Part shown: piece by piece, positions 43,466 to 52,765 of the stretch
Position numbering within the stretch: position 1 is the stretch's first letter
How the letters are laid out: the number at the start of each line of letters is the position of its first letter
From: Microcoleus sp. CAWBG506
GTDB taxonomy: Bacteria > Cyanobacteriota > Cyanobacteriia > Cyanobacteriales > Microcoleaceae
Length of the DNA stretch: 64,000 nucleotides
Direction: 5' to 3'
NCBI GenBank assembly: GCA_020883125.1
Contig: JAHREW010000035.1
Coordinates: forward strand, 1-64,000
The notes under the pieces: model-generated
Told to the model about the DNA's origin: nothing
The model's input: only the letters and a program-made list of their open reading frames with translations
Database searches by the model: none
Program-made: the position numbers and the translations under genes

Positions 43466-46126
43466 CTAATTAGATTTGGGAGTAGAAGTCAATTTCCATT
43501 CTCTATTTTCCAGGCACAATTCGGTTGTCGCTATCACAGATAGTGGCTTGCTAAAGAAGTAACCTTGAGCCATATCGCACTTAAGGGAATGCAAAAATTC
43601 CAACTGTTCTAGGGTTTCCACTCCCTCAGCAATTACTTCTAAATTTAATCCCTGTCCCAAGGCGATCGCCACTTTCACAATAGCAGCACCGCTAGCACCA
43701 TTCATCAAATCTGCGACGAAGGAGCGATCGATTTTTAAATTGTTCAGTGGTAGGTGTTTGAGAGACCACAAGGAAGAATAACCAGTGCCAAAATCGTCTA
43801 GAGAAATCCGAATTCCCATTTCCTGCAACTGCTGCAATACAGACACGGTAAATTTCACATCTGTCATCGCAATAGTTTCGGTTATTTCTATTTCTAAATA
43901 TTCTGGATCTATGCCAGTTTCCGACAAAATTTTAGCGATTGTTTGTACTGTGTTATGTTGCTGAAACTGACGGGCAGATAGATTGACAGCTACCCGCATC
44001 GGTGGCAGTCCCATTAACTGCCATTCTCGATTTTGAAGGCAAGCATTTCGCAGCACCCATTCATCAATCTGGCAGATTAATCCTGTTTCCTCCGCTAAGG
44101 GAATAAATCGATCTGGACCCATCAAACCGCGATCGGGATGCTCCCAGCGAACTAAAGCTTCTAGGGCGACTATTTTGCCACTATTTATATCTATTTGTGG
44201 CTGGTAGTAGAGCAAAAATTCAGAATTTTCTATAGCTCGGTAAAGATTATTTTCTAATACCAGACGCTCCGATGCTTTGTTCCCGATCGCTCTGGTATAA
44301 AACTGATAATTATTCCGACCTTTCTGTTTCGCTTTGTACATAGCAGCATCGGCATTTTTCAGCAAAGTTTCGGCATCTTCGCCGTCATAGGGCGCCAAAG
44401 CAATTCCCAAGCTGGCTTTGATATAAAGTTGCTGCTCCTCAAAGTGAAAAGGAGTACATAAACTTTGGAGAATCTGCTGGCAAGTATCAATGACATCCTG
44501 GGCGCTACTAATATTGTACAGCAGTAAAGTAAATTCATCTCCGCCCCAACGGGCAATGGAATCGCCCACGCGCAAACAGTTGGTTAAGCGCCAAGATACT
44601 GCTTGGAGTAACTGGTCGCCTACAGCATGACCGAGGGTATCGTTAACATTTTTAAAACCATCCAAATCAAGAAAGATAACGGCCAACATTTCGGCGTTTT
44701 GGTGAGCGTTAACTACAGCTAGGGACAGTTGTTCGTTAAACAGCAATTTGTTAGCTAAACCTGTTAGTTGGTCGTGGGAAGCTTGATGTCGAATCATTGC
44801 TTCTACGCGCCTTTGCATTGCCGCCATATAAAGATGAGTTGCCAAGGATTTTGCTAGCTTCAGTTCATCAGCTTTCCAGTTTCTACCTTGTTGTTTTTTT
44901 ATTTCTTTCCACGCTGCAAATGACTTTCTGGGACGGTCGTTTCTGGCTTCGGAGTCACACTGTCCAGCCCATAAAGTTTCTGTTTCTATTTCACTGCGAA
45001 AGATGGTAAGACACCCGATGCACTGATCTCGATATTGCAGTGGCACTGCTAGGATTGACCTGATAGAAAATTCCAGAAAATATGAAGATAAAGATTTAAG
45101 TTTAGGTGATTGAAAAATATCGGAGATAGCATATAATTCGGGGATTATATAATTAGCAATTATTAAACCTTTTTCCTGGTGTTTTTCTATTTGAATATCG
45201 GAAAAAATGCCTGAATATTTGTCATTGCTTTCTTCTTTTTTTTCAACTATTAATAATTGCTTTAGACCCATAATTTCTTGCCAAAACTCGCTCTTTTCTA
45301 TTTCTAAATGCTGTGGCTGTTGACCGCAGGTATAAAGTTCCGCTGGCCAATTCACTCCTTCGGGGGCAATGTACAATCTACCGCCACAACCGGCTAAAGA
45401 TTTAACGGTTTGTTCTAGCACTGTGTGTCTAATTTCTGCCAATTCTAGGGGGGAGTGGAGCAAACTGCTAATTTGGTTGACAATGGCTTCATCGCTCGCT
45501 TGCTGTCGAGCTTGACTGAGCAGAAAAGATTGGGCGATCGCAATTGACAGTTGATCCACAAGCAATTGCACAATTTTTAATTCTCGATCGCTAAACCGTT
45601 TCGGTTGCGTGTGGTGACAGACCAAGATCCCCCAAAGCTGATTGTGATGCAAAATCGGCACTGTGAGGGAAGAATAGACACCCATCGTTCTCAGATATTC
45701 TATGTGACAGGGGTCTACCTTAGCATAGCGAATATCTTCAGCAGCTAAAGTTTTGCCTGTTTCGGGACAATCTAATCGATTAATTGTTTGATGATTCAAT
45801 CCGACATCTATAATTACTCGCTGTCTAGCTTTGACAAACATTTCGCGAGCGCTTTTGGGAATGTCGGTTGCTGGAAAATGTAAGCCCAGCAATGATGGCA
45901 AATTATTGTCCTTAATCGACTCAGCAATTACCTCACCGCTGCCATCAGGTTCAAACCGATAAATTTTTACTCGATCGCTCTCTAACAAGTTACGGAGTTC
46001 TTTTACCGTTGTCGTCAAAATCTCTTGCAGTTCTAAAGAGTGTCGGATGCGAGTAGTAATTCGGTTGAGTAAACTCTCCTGTTCCACAGCCGCTCTGGAC
46101 ATTTTTATATTTTTTTTACGAGCCAT
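43466..46126 (-). CDS. cph2: Knotless phytochrome of the Cph2 type with GGDEF-EAL output
   Basis: The 886-residue protein starts with a bilin-binding GAF domain: FPATDIPKSAREMF at 84-97 (the phytochrome DIP motif) and DPCHIEYLRTMGV with Cys140-His141. The second GAF (about 215-440) carries the tongue motifs WAG at 386-388 and PRKSF at 399-403, which fold back on the chromophore. No PAS domain is present, so it is a group II (knotless) phytochrome. GGDEF is intact at 528-532 and EAL at 656-658, with NLSARQF, ITETIAM, DDFGTGYSSL and AEGVET. It should link red/far-red light to cyclic-di-GMP. The symbol is by similarity to Synechocystis Cph2, which has an extra C-terminal GAF-GGDEF pair missing here. 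Confidence 0.95.
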   Translation of the reverse strand: MARKKNIKMSRAAVEQESLLNRITTRIRHSLELQEILTTTVKELRNLLESDRVKIYRFEPDGSGEVIAESIKDNNLPSLLGLHFPATDIPKSAREMFVKARQRVIIDVGLNHQTINRLDCPETGKTLAAEDIRYAKVDPCHIEYLRTMGVYSSLTVPILHHNQLWGILVCHHTQPKRFSDRELKIVQLLVDQLSIAIAQSFLLSQARQQASDEAIVNQISSLLHSPLELAEIRHTVLEQTVKSLAGCGGRLYIAPEGVNWPAELYTCGQQPQHLEIEKSEFWQEIMGLKQLLIVEKKEESNDKYSGIFSDIQIEKHQEKGLIIANYIIPELYAISDIFQSPKLKSLSSYFLEFSIRSILAVPLQYRDQCIGCLTIFRSEIETETLWAGQCDSEARNDRPRKSFAAWKEIKKQQGRNWKADELKLAKSLATHLYMAAMQRRVEAMIRHQASHDQLTGLANKLLFNEQLSLAVVNAHQNAEMLAVIFLDLDGFKNVNDTLGHAVGDQLLQAVSWRLTNCLRVGDSIARWGGDEFTLLLYNISSAQDVIDTCQQILQSLCTPFHFEEQQLYIKASLGIALAPYDGEDAETLLKNADAAMYKAKQKGRNNYQFYTRAIGNKASERLVLENNLYRAIENSEFLLYYQPQIDINSGKIVALEALVRWEHPDRGLMGPDRFIPLAEETGLICQIDEWVLRNACLQNREWQLMGLPPMRVAVNLSARQFQQHNTVQTIAKILSETGIDPEYLEIEITETIAMTDVKFTVSVLQQLQEMGIRISLDDFGTGYSSLWSLKHLPLNNLKIDRSFVADLMNGASGAAIVKVAIALGQGLNLEVIAEGVETLEQLEFLHSLKCDMAQGYFFSKPLSVIATTELCLENREWKLTSTPKSN

Positions 46127-46602
46127 CTTGTTTGATCCCCAAGGCTGATAATAGCATTTTTGCGAGCTATTATTCTAACTCGCAATCTATTACAGAATAT
46201 AACAATTTAAGCAATAGAAGCAATACTGACTACATAATACAATTATATTGTATCAATATCCATAGTTTTTTTAGCGATATTACAGAGGTTAAGTTATGTA
46301 AATGGAAGGGAGCGAGACTACAGGCTCATCCTTGAAAATAGATAAAAATATAGCCTTTCTCACTTAGGTGAGATAGAGCAGGTCTTGGGTAAGAGGTAAT
46401 CGTGAGGCGCGTACTTTACTTTGTTGAGAAAGACTATAGTCTCGTTTAAACCTAGGAATTTACGGAAGTGGAAAACTTGGCACTATAGATAATGCTGTCG
46501 GCCTTTGGCTGACCTACTTTACCAGGCAAGGAAATCGATATTGAGTTAAATTTATGTTATAGGATAAGTAAAATTACAGAGAAACTGCCTGAGTCGGCCT
46601 TT
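46127..46602. other. Divergent upstream region of phytochrome and receiver genes
   Basis: The 476 bases between two divergent signalling genes contain AT-rich sequence and a weak hairpin (GTGAGATAG type) near 46365. No gene is visible. Both promoters should lie here. Confidence 0.4.
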
Positions 46603-47037
46603 ATGAATTACCCTAACTGGAATCTGAATTTGGAATATTCGTTTGGTAAGATCGATCGACTCCTAGTTGATAAACGTCCCTTAGTCTTAGCTGTAGACGA
46701 CAATCACGACAACTTAGAGCTGCTAGCACAAATACTCGATTTATTTGGTTACCAGTGCGTCAGAGCCCTAGACGGTCGCACAGCTCTTTCCGTAGCAGTT
46801 TCCCGACCACCCGACCTAATTTTGCTAGACATTTGTTTACCTGATATCGACGGTATAGAACTGATGAGCCGTCTCAAGCAAAATCCACAACTGATAAATA
46901 TTCCGATTATTGCTGTCACAGCACTAGCAAAAGCTGAAGACCGCGATCGGATTTTGCAAGCCGGCTGCGTTGCATATATTTCCAAACCTTTTGATATCGA
47001 TCGATTAGAAATAATTATCCATCGCTATCTCAATTAA
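46603..47037 (+). CDS. Single-domain response regulator (CheY-like)
   Basis: The 144-residue protein is almost entirely one receiver domain: D31-D32 in AVDDNHDNLELL, phosphorylation site D75 in LILLDICLPDIDG, T101 in AVTALAK and K123 in YISKPFD. There is no output domain, so it passes the signal to another protein or acts as a phosphate sink. A 27-residue N-terminal extension precedes the fold. It is divergent from the Cph2-type gene, and that kinase-free neighbour cannot be its donor. Confidence 0.9.
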   Translation: MNYPNWNLNLEYSFGKIDRLLVDKRPLVLAVDDNHDNLELLAQILDLFGYQCVRALDGRTALSVAVSRPPDLILLDICLPDIDGIELMSRLKQNPQLINIPIIAVTALAKAEDRDRILQAGCVAYISKPFDIDRLEIIIHRYLN

Positions 47038-47364
47038 AACGAGAACCAGGCTGGAAACGCTGTTTTAGTAGAAAAAATGTAGTCAAACGAACAAAAAACT
47101 AAGTAAGCGCTGATTTATGAAAATACATTTAACTTTTGATAAGGTGATAAATCGTGGTTGTAATTTAATATCTGTAACTTGAGGAACATTTTTTCCAACA
47201 TAAAACCAATACGGTAGAAAGATGTTATTCGATCCAGAAAGAGGGAGAATCGGCGTGTATTTATAAAGCCAAGGGAAAACCGCAAACTTAATGCTTGCTT
47301 AAACGGTAAATTCCTGGGTAAAATCGAATTCGCACGAGACCATACATACTATGGAGTGTTAGAT
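47038..47364. other. Intergenic, no gene seen
   Basis: The 327 bases are AT-rich, with no ORF of note. It should hold the promoter of the small gene at 47365. Confidence 0.4.
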
Positions 47365-47610
47365 ATGCTGAAACAAATGTGCTGGTTGCCCAGATTGGGA
47401 AGCAATGGAGAAAAAATATTGCACCTACGCACTGAACCCCGCCAACCGTGGCGACCTTATACAGCTTTTCCACAGTACGCTGCATCGGACTACCTAGAAC
47501 CGGATGGTTCTAAAGGGTGGGCAACATTTCAAAAACTGAAAACTCAAGGGTGGAATTTACTAGCGAGCGAGGGGCAGCAGTCAGATTTCGGCGAACAAAA
47601 AACTGCTTGA
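47365..47610 (+). CDS. Small hypothetical protein
   Basis: From ATG at 47365 this is 81 residues, with RTEPRQPWRPYTAFPQYAASDYLEPDG in two adjoining parts and a Gln-rich end. I recognise no family. GTG at 47356 is an alternative start. The strong hairpin 3 bases after the stop supports it as a transcribed gene. Confidence 0.5.
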   Translation: MLKQMCWLPRLGSNGEKILHLRTEPRQPWRPYTAFPQYAASDYLEPDGSKGWATFQKLKTQGWNLLASEGQQSDFGEQKTA

Positions 47611-47612
47611 AA

Positions 47613-47654
47613 ATTAGAAGTTATGAGTTATCAATTTAACTCATAACTTTCTAA
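47613..47654 (+). terminator. AT-rich hairpin after the small ORF
   Basis: ATTAGAAGTTATGAGTT and AACTCATAACTTTCTAAT pair with one bulge around an 8-base loop. It lies directly after the stop at 47610 and probably ends that transcript, although no clean T-tract follows. Confidence 0.55.
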
Positions 47655-47729
47655 TGATTAGCTAGAGCGGTTTCTGAGAAGAGACTGGTTTTTCTAACAA
47701 AAGTTTTCAATCATAACTATAACGTTAAC

Positions 47730-48020
47730 GTGCAAAATTTGCTGCGGAATCCTCAACTGGATTTGTTAATTGCTGAGTATCCAGAGACTATTTTGGCAGA
47801 GCGGGGAATGTTTGATCGGGGCAGTAATCTGGTAGTGCTGGACAATCCAGGAGAAACTGAGATGATGTTGGCGAGAGCAAGCACTGATGACGATACGGTA
47901 GTGGTGCGGGTAGGAGCTAATATTTCAATTCGTCGCAAAGGGTTGATAGAGCAGTATACTCTGGGTGATGGGGAACCGTTGACGCGGGTTTATTTGAAGG
48001 AAATAGGGACTGTTTTGTAG
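47730..48020 (+). CDS. Hypothetical protein
   Basis: The 96-residue protein starts at GTG 47730. It is acidic in the middle (ARASTDDDTVVVRVGANISIRR in two parts), with no signal peptide or membrane segment. I do not recognise it. The composition and length suggest a small soluble protein. Codon use is normal for the window. Confidence 0.6.
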   Translation: MQNLLRNPQLDLLIAEYPETILAERGMFDRGSNLVVLDNPGETEMMLARASTDDDTVVVRVGANISIRRKGLIEQYTLGDGEPLTRVYLKEIGTVL

Positions 48021-48194
48021 TTGTTTGCGGGATGTTTTTGGTGGTGACTAGGTTGGGATCTGCCTCGTGGACTCATGGGCTGGGTGTTCGGGAGCTAGTA
48101 CCTAGCTAGCGATTAAATAGACAAGGTGGTACAGTTGTAGGCAAATTATAGTTCCTCCCATACCCGATTACCAATTACTAATTACTGATCTACG

Positions 48195-48818
48195 ATGTCT
48201 TTAAAATCTATTAGCATTCCACCGAGTACGAATCGCCCACCAGTCGGTATGATTGTTGCTTTGCACGGATGGGGTGCCAATGCTCGCGATTTGACTTCTT
48301 TAGCGCCGGCATTCAATTTACCAGACTATGAGTTTGTGTTTGCCGATGCCCCTTTTGCCCATCCCCAAGTACCGGGTGGCAAAATGTGGTATGACCTTCA
48401 AGGTGATGACTCCAAGGGATTGATCGAAAGTCGGCGATTGCTAACAGAATTTTTATTGTCTTTAGAAAGCAGTACGGGTGTGCCTTTGTCTAAGACGATT
48501 TTAGGTGGCTTTTCTCAAGGTGGAGCGATGACTCTGGATGTGGGATTAACTTTGCCTCTGGCTGGTTTAATTTGTTTGAGTGGTTATTTGCACTCTCAGT
48601 CCCCAGTTGCAGGTAGCGTGTTGCCACCTGTTTTAATCGTACACGGCACTCAAGATCGTATTGTCCCTGTGAGTGCGGCAGTGCGATCGCGCGATAGTTT
48701 CACGGATTGGGGGGCGTCGGTGCAGTACCACGAATTTGCGATGGGACACGAGATTCAACCACAAGTTGTAGATCTAATGCGAAGTTTTGTTCTAGAAAGT
48801 GTGTCTAAATCGGATTAA
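48195..48818 (+). CDS. Alpha/beta hydrolase, phospholipase/carboxylesterase family
   Basis: The 207-residue protein has the YpfH-type esterase pattern: VALHGWGANARD near 22-33 (oxyanion), LGGFSQGGAMTLD near 113-125 with the Ser nucleophile in GFSQG, VHGTQDRIVPV with the acid Asp, and MGHEI with the His. All three catalytic residues are present. These cytoplasmic enzymes cut short acyl esters; the natural substrate is unknown. It is followed 45 bases later by the DUF2555 gene in the same direction. Confidence 0.93.
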   Translation: MSLKSISIPPSTNRPPVGMIVALHGWGANARDLTSLAPAFNLPDYEFVFADAPFAHPQVPGGKMWYDLQGDDSKGLIESRRLLTEFLLSLESSTGVPLSKTILGGFSQGGAMTLDVGLTLPLAGLICLSGYLHSQSPVAGSVLPPVLIVHGTQDRIVPVSAAVRSRDSFTDWGASVQYHEFAMGHEIQPQVVDLMRSFVLESVSKSD

Positions 48819-48863
48819 AGGCTTAGGATATAGTATGGCGGAAATCTCGGGGACGGAATAAAG

Positions 48864-49076
48864 ATGAAAACTTTAACCAAAGCATCGCGCGATATTGCTG
48901 TACTTACTTCGGAGGATGTGGCACAATTGGCCGATCGTCTAGAAGTGGACGATTACACCGATCCTTTTGAGGGATTGAACGATTGGCATTTGCTGCGATC
49001 GCTTGCGTTTCAGCGCCCGGAGTTGGTCGAGCCTTATCTTCACCTTCTGGACATGGAAGCCTACGACGAAGCATAG
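48864..49076 (+). CDS. DUF2555 family protein
   Basis: The 70-residue protein matches the cyanobacterial DUF2555 family closely: SRDIAVLTSEDVAQLADRLE, then DDYTDPFEGLNDWHLLR and RPELVEPYLHLLDMEAYDEA. The family is small, soluble, confined to cyanobacteria, and has no known function. It lies between an esterase and coaBC in the same direction. Confidence 0.88.
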   Translation: MKTLTKASRDIAVLTSEDVAQLADRLEVDDYTDPFEGLNDWHLLRSLAFQRPELVEPYLHLLDMEAYDEA

Positions 49077-49215
49077 CCTCAAAAATAGCAAAAATCTCAG
49101 CAAGTTTTAGGAGAAGGTTAGCCACAGATTTGGTAGCCAATTTATATAGATGAGTTAGGGATTTTTGTCTCTGCCGATCTTGACTTTCTCCTAATTCTTT
49201 TTTATTCAAAAAGAT

Positions 49216-50415
49216 ATGAAGGGCACACGAGTTTTAATTGGCGTTAGTGGCGGGATTGCAGCTTACAAAGTTTGTGAAGTAGTTTCAACTTTAGCCAAGT
49301 CGGGAGTTGAAGTCAGAGCTATTCTGACTGATGCGGCTCAAGAGTTCGTCACGCCCTTGACTTTTGCTACTCTCTGTCGCCAAGCTGCTTTTACTGACAA
49401 AGATTTCTGGGAAGCCCGTCACGGACGCCCTTTGCACATTCAACTGGCAGAATGGGCATCGGTTTTTGCGATCGCTCCCCTCACAGCAAATAGTTTGGCT
49501 AAGTTGGCGGGGGGTTTTGCGGATAATTTACTCACAAATACGGTACTTGCTTCTCAGTGTCCAATTTTGTTGGTACCGGCGATGAATACGGATATGTGGG
49601 AACAGCCGGCGGTGCAGCGAAATTGGCGCGAAATATTGACAGATAGGCGATATCATGCTATTTCGCCTGGGGCGGGAATGCTGGCTTGCGATCGCGTGGG
49701 TGCGGGCAGGATGGCAGAACCAAGTGAGATTGTGGCTCACATAGAATCATTGTTGTATACTAAGGGCGATCGAGATTTAGCTGGTAAACGCGTGTTGATC
49801 GGTGCGGGAGGTACGCGGGAACACCTCGATCCGGTGAGGTTTATCGGCAATCCTTCCACTGGTAAAATGGGCCTAGCTCTGGCGCGGGCTGCACAGCACC
49901 GAGGTGCGAAGGTCACTCTAATACATAGTATAAGTGGTGATTTATCATTGCCCGGTGTCAGGTCGATCGCCCTCACGAGTGCAGCAGAAATGCGACAAGG
50001 GATGCTGGAATGTTTTCCCGATGCGGATTTGACGGTGATGGCGGCGGCGGTGGCTGATGTGAAACCGACGGAGTACCATAGTCAGAAATTGCCCAAGCGA
50101 TCGCTCCCGGATGCTTTAGCCTTGACACCGGTACCGGATATTGTGGCAGAGTTGGGAACATTGAAACAGCCACATCAAAAACTAATCGGGTTTGCCGCAC
50201 AAACAGGTGATATTGTCAAGCCAGCGTGGGAAAAATTGCGGGCCAAAAAATTGGATGTAATTGCGGCAAATCCGATCGACAAAATAGCCTCCGGTTTTGG
50301 TAGCAATACCAATCAAGCAATTTTGATGAATGCCGCCGGAAAGCAAGTGGAAATAGCACCTTGCAGTAAATTAGAAATGGCCCATCGCTTGTTTGACTTT
50401 GCCCTGGAAGGATAA
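49216..50415 (+). CDS. coaBC: Bifunctional phosphopantothenoylcysteine decarboxylase/synthetase
   Basis: The 399-residue protein is full-length CoaBC. The N-terminal CoaC part is an FMN flavoprotein with [45 protein letters not shown] and [16 protein letters not shown]. The CoaB part starts near 190 with [27 protein letters not shown] in two parts, followed by [12 protein letters not shown] and [11 protein letters not shown]. It makes 4'-phosphopantetheine in two steps of CoA synthesis. panC is also in the window, but far away. Convergent with the HAD gene, with only 19 bases between stops. Confidence 0.97.
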   Translation: MKGTRVLIGVSGGIAAYKVCEVVSTLAKSGVEVRAILTDAAQEFVTPLTFATLCRQAAFTDKDFWEARHGRPLHIQLAEWASVFAIAPLTANSLAKLAGGFADNLLTNTVLASQCPILLVPAMNTDMWEQPAVQRNWREILTDRRYHAISPGAGMLACDRVGAGRMAEPSEIVAHIESLLYTKGDRDLAGKRVLIGAGGTREHLDPVRFIGNPSTGKMGLALARAAQHRGAKVTLIHSISGDLSLPGVRSIALTSAAEMRQGMLECFPDADLTVMAAAVADVKPTEYHSQKLPKRSLPDALALTPVPDIVAELGTLKQPHQKLIGFAAQTGDIVKPAWEKLRAKKLDVIAANPIDKIASGFGSNTNQAILMNAAGKQVEIAPCSKLEMAHRLFDFALEG

Positions 50416-50434
50416 ATAGCGGATTTAGCAATAT

Positions 50435-51295
50435 CTATGAGTCCAAAATAAATTGGGCGATCGCAGCAGCCACCCCGTCTTCCTCGACATCCGGTGCCAC
50501 CCAGTTAGCACCAGCTTTCACCTCCGAGGGAGCGTTACCCATCGCTACGCCTACGCCCGCATAGGATATCATTTCCACATCATTGAAATTGTCGCCGATC
50601 GCCATCACGTTCTGTGGCTGCAAACCCAACAAATCCTCTGCGATGTACTGCACTGCGGCTCCCTTGTTAACCAAAGGGTGAGTAGCTTCAAAAAAAGTGG
50701 CAACCGATCGAGTCAAATAAAGTTCTGCTGGTGTGTAGCGTTCTCGCATACTGCTGAGTAAGCCATCGAGTACCCCCGGATTTTCGCACAAAGCCAAAAC
50801 TTTCGTCGGCTCACCCGGAATATTTCGGCGCAAGTCTGTAATAGCAATTGGTTGAATACCCGATCGTTCTGCGTAAAGTCTGGTGGCGGCGGTAATTTCC
50901 GGTACGTAAAGTTGGTCGTTGATGTAAAAATTCACCGAAAGGAGCGATCGTAAATGTGGTTCTTCAAAATGTTCCAACAATTCCAAAGCTGTTTGTTTCG
51001 ACAAGGGCTGGTGGCGGAGCATTTTTTGACTAGCGGGATCTTGAATCCAGGCACCTTGGTAAGAAATCAACGGCAAATTTGAGCCGATATCCCGGTGAAA
51101 GCGCAAAGCCGATCGATACATTCTACCAGTAGCCACGGCAACTTGCACTCCCCGCGACTGAGCGGCGAAAATAGCCTGCTTCACTGCTTCTCGGATGTTA
51201 TTGGATTTACCTGCGATCGTACCATCGATATCGACTACCAGTAGTTTAATGTCTGCACCGCTAGAGACTGGATTTGAGGTCATTATATTCTGCAT
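50435..51295 (-). CDS. Cof-type HAD-superfamily phosphatase
   Basis: The 286-residue protein has the HAD motifs: LLVVDIDGTIAGKSN (nucleophile Asp), VATGRMYRSAL, a Cof-type cap domain in the middle, a Lys in NKGAAVQ, and AIGDNFNDVEMISYAGVGVAMGNA (the acidic third motif, in two parts). Members remove phosphate from sugar phosphates and cofactors such as PLP or FMN; the substrate is not clear. A second ATG 4 codons in (MTSNPVSSG) is possible as the start. Confidence 0.93.
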   Translation of the reverse strand: MQNIMTSNPVSSGADIKLLVVDIDGTIAGKSNNIREAVKQAIFAAQSRGVQVAVATGRMYRSALRFHRDIGSNLPLISYQGAWIQDPASQKMLRHQPLSKQTALELLEHFEEPHLRSLLSVNFYINDQLYVPEITAATRLYAERSGIQPIAITDLRRNIPGEPTKVLALCENPGVLDGLLSSMRERYTPAELYLTRSVATFFEATHPLVNKGAAVQYIAEDLLGLQPQNVMAIGDNFNDVEMISYAGVGVAMGNAPSEVKAGANWVAPDVEEDGVAAAIAQFILDS

Positions 51296-51549
51296 AGTTG
51301 TTTTTTGATTTTAGCTTGAGATTTTCCCAGACCAGTTTATTTTTGCAAATAGGCGATCGGCAAGTGCAGTTTCGGCTTGTTTGAAGGCTAGAATGTACAT
51401 TGGGAACTCCCCAGAGCATCTATCTATAGTTTTTTCTAGGGCGATCGGCCCGTAATTTCCCTGATCTATTGGGATATTCCATGAGTCCTACAGACAATCA
51501 ACTCAATTTTTTAATTCAATTAAAGGCATAATTAAGGGAATTTAATTAT

Positions 51550-52710
51550 ATGAATTATCAGCAAAATTTCAGGTTATCAGCCGCCGAAAAAGCTAGCAAA
51601 ATAGGCAACACACTGGAAGCAATGAAATGTTATGATTTGGCAATTCAAGAAGCAGAAGAAAACGGGAATATCCACGGACAAGCATTAGCAGCAGAATTAG
51701 CAGGAGTTTTTTATTTATCATTACAAATGCCTAAAATTGCTAAACTTTACTTAACAGAATCACACTCTTGCTATCAGCACTGTGGAGCCAAATCTCAAGC
51801 AGAGACATTAGAATCAAAATACCCAAATTTAATCAAAAAATTTGTTTTTTTAAATAACAATATTTACATCAACAATGACCTGCATTATCATCAAAATCTA
51901 GAACACTTAGTACAAGAGAGAACCTCGGAACTTTCCCAAGCTTTAGAATACTTAAAATCCACCCAAAATCAACTCGTAGAATCAGAAAAAATGGCAGCCC
52001 TTGGAGGGTTAGTGGCTGGTATTGCCCACGAAATCAATACTCCCATCGGCATTGGCATCGCCGCCGCCTCACTCCTAGCCGAAAAAGTTACAAAATTTTG
52101 CGATATTTATAGCAACGGTCAGATTAAACGCTCTGAGTTAGAAAAATTTCTGGATACTGCTTTGCAAAGTAGTAATATGATATTGACTAACCTCACGCGG
52201 GCGGCAGACTTGATCCATAGCTTTAAAGAAGTGGCAGTCGATCAGTCCAGTGAATTAAAACGAACTTTTCCAGTTAAAAAATATCTAGAGGAAATACTGA
52301 CATCTTTAACACCAAAACTCAGAACAACTAAACACAAAATTGAGATTCATTGCCCTGACAATATTTTACTGGATAGCTACCCTGGCGTGCTCTGTCAAAT
52401 TGTAACGAATTTGATAATGAACTCCCTAATTCACGCTTACGATCCAAACGACGAAGGAGTTATCGCCTTTGACTTGCAACTAGATGGCGATCTGTTAGTA
52501 TTTGAATATACTGATGATGGCAAAGGAATTTCTCCAGACAATCTCAGTAAAATTTTTCAACCCTTCTTTACCACCAAAAGAGGTCAGGGCGGCACTGGAT
52601 TAGGATTACACATTATTTACAATTTAGTGCATCAAAAACTTCAAGGCACAATTCAATGCCAAAGTCAACTAGGTTGTGGCACAAAATTTTTGATTAAAAT
52701 TCCAACATAA
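51550..52710 (+). CDS. Sensor histidine kinase with TPR-like N-terminus
   Basis: The 386-residue protein starts with helical repeats (residues 1-100, AAELAGVFYLSLQMPKIAKLYL) resembling the tail of the large cyanobacterial Ser/Thr kinase-ATPase-GAF-HK proteins. A coiled coil follows, then a HisKA-like helix with GIAHEINTPIGIGIAA (H160), and a HATPase with NLIMNSLIHAYDP, DDGKGISPDNLSKIFQPFF and GTGLGLHIIYN. No sensor domain or membrane helix is present. The receiver-cyclase gene starts 55 bases downstream and is the likely partner. Confidence 0.93.
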   Translation: MNYQQNFRLSAAEKASKIGNTLEAMKCYDLAIQEAEENGNIHGQALAAELAGVFYLSLQMPKIAKLYLTESHSCYQHCGAKSQAETLESKYPNLIKKFVFLNNNIYINNDLHYHQNLEHLVQERTSELSQALEYLKSTQNQLVESEKMAALGGLVAGIAHEINTPIGIGIAAASLLAEKVTKFCDIYSNGQIKRSELEKFLDTALQSSNMILTNLTRAADLIHSFKEVAVDQSSELKRTFPVKKYLEEILTSLTPKLRTTKHKIEIHCPDNILLDSYPGVLCQIVTNLIMNSLIHAYDPNDEGVIAFDLQLDGDLLVFEYTDDGKGISPDNLSKIFQPFFTTKRGQGGTGLGLHIIYNLVHQKLQGTIQCQSQLGCGTKFLIKIPT

Positions 52711-52765
52711 ATTGCTAATTAGCTAGGCAAAAGCATTCATAAAATAATATTCAGGAGTAGGAACA

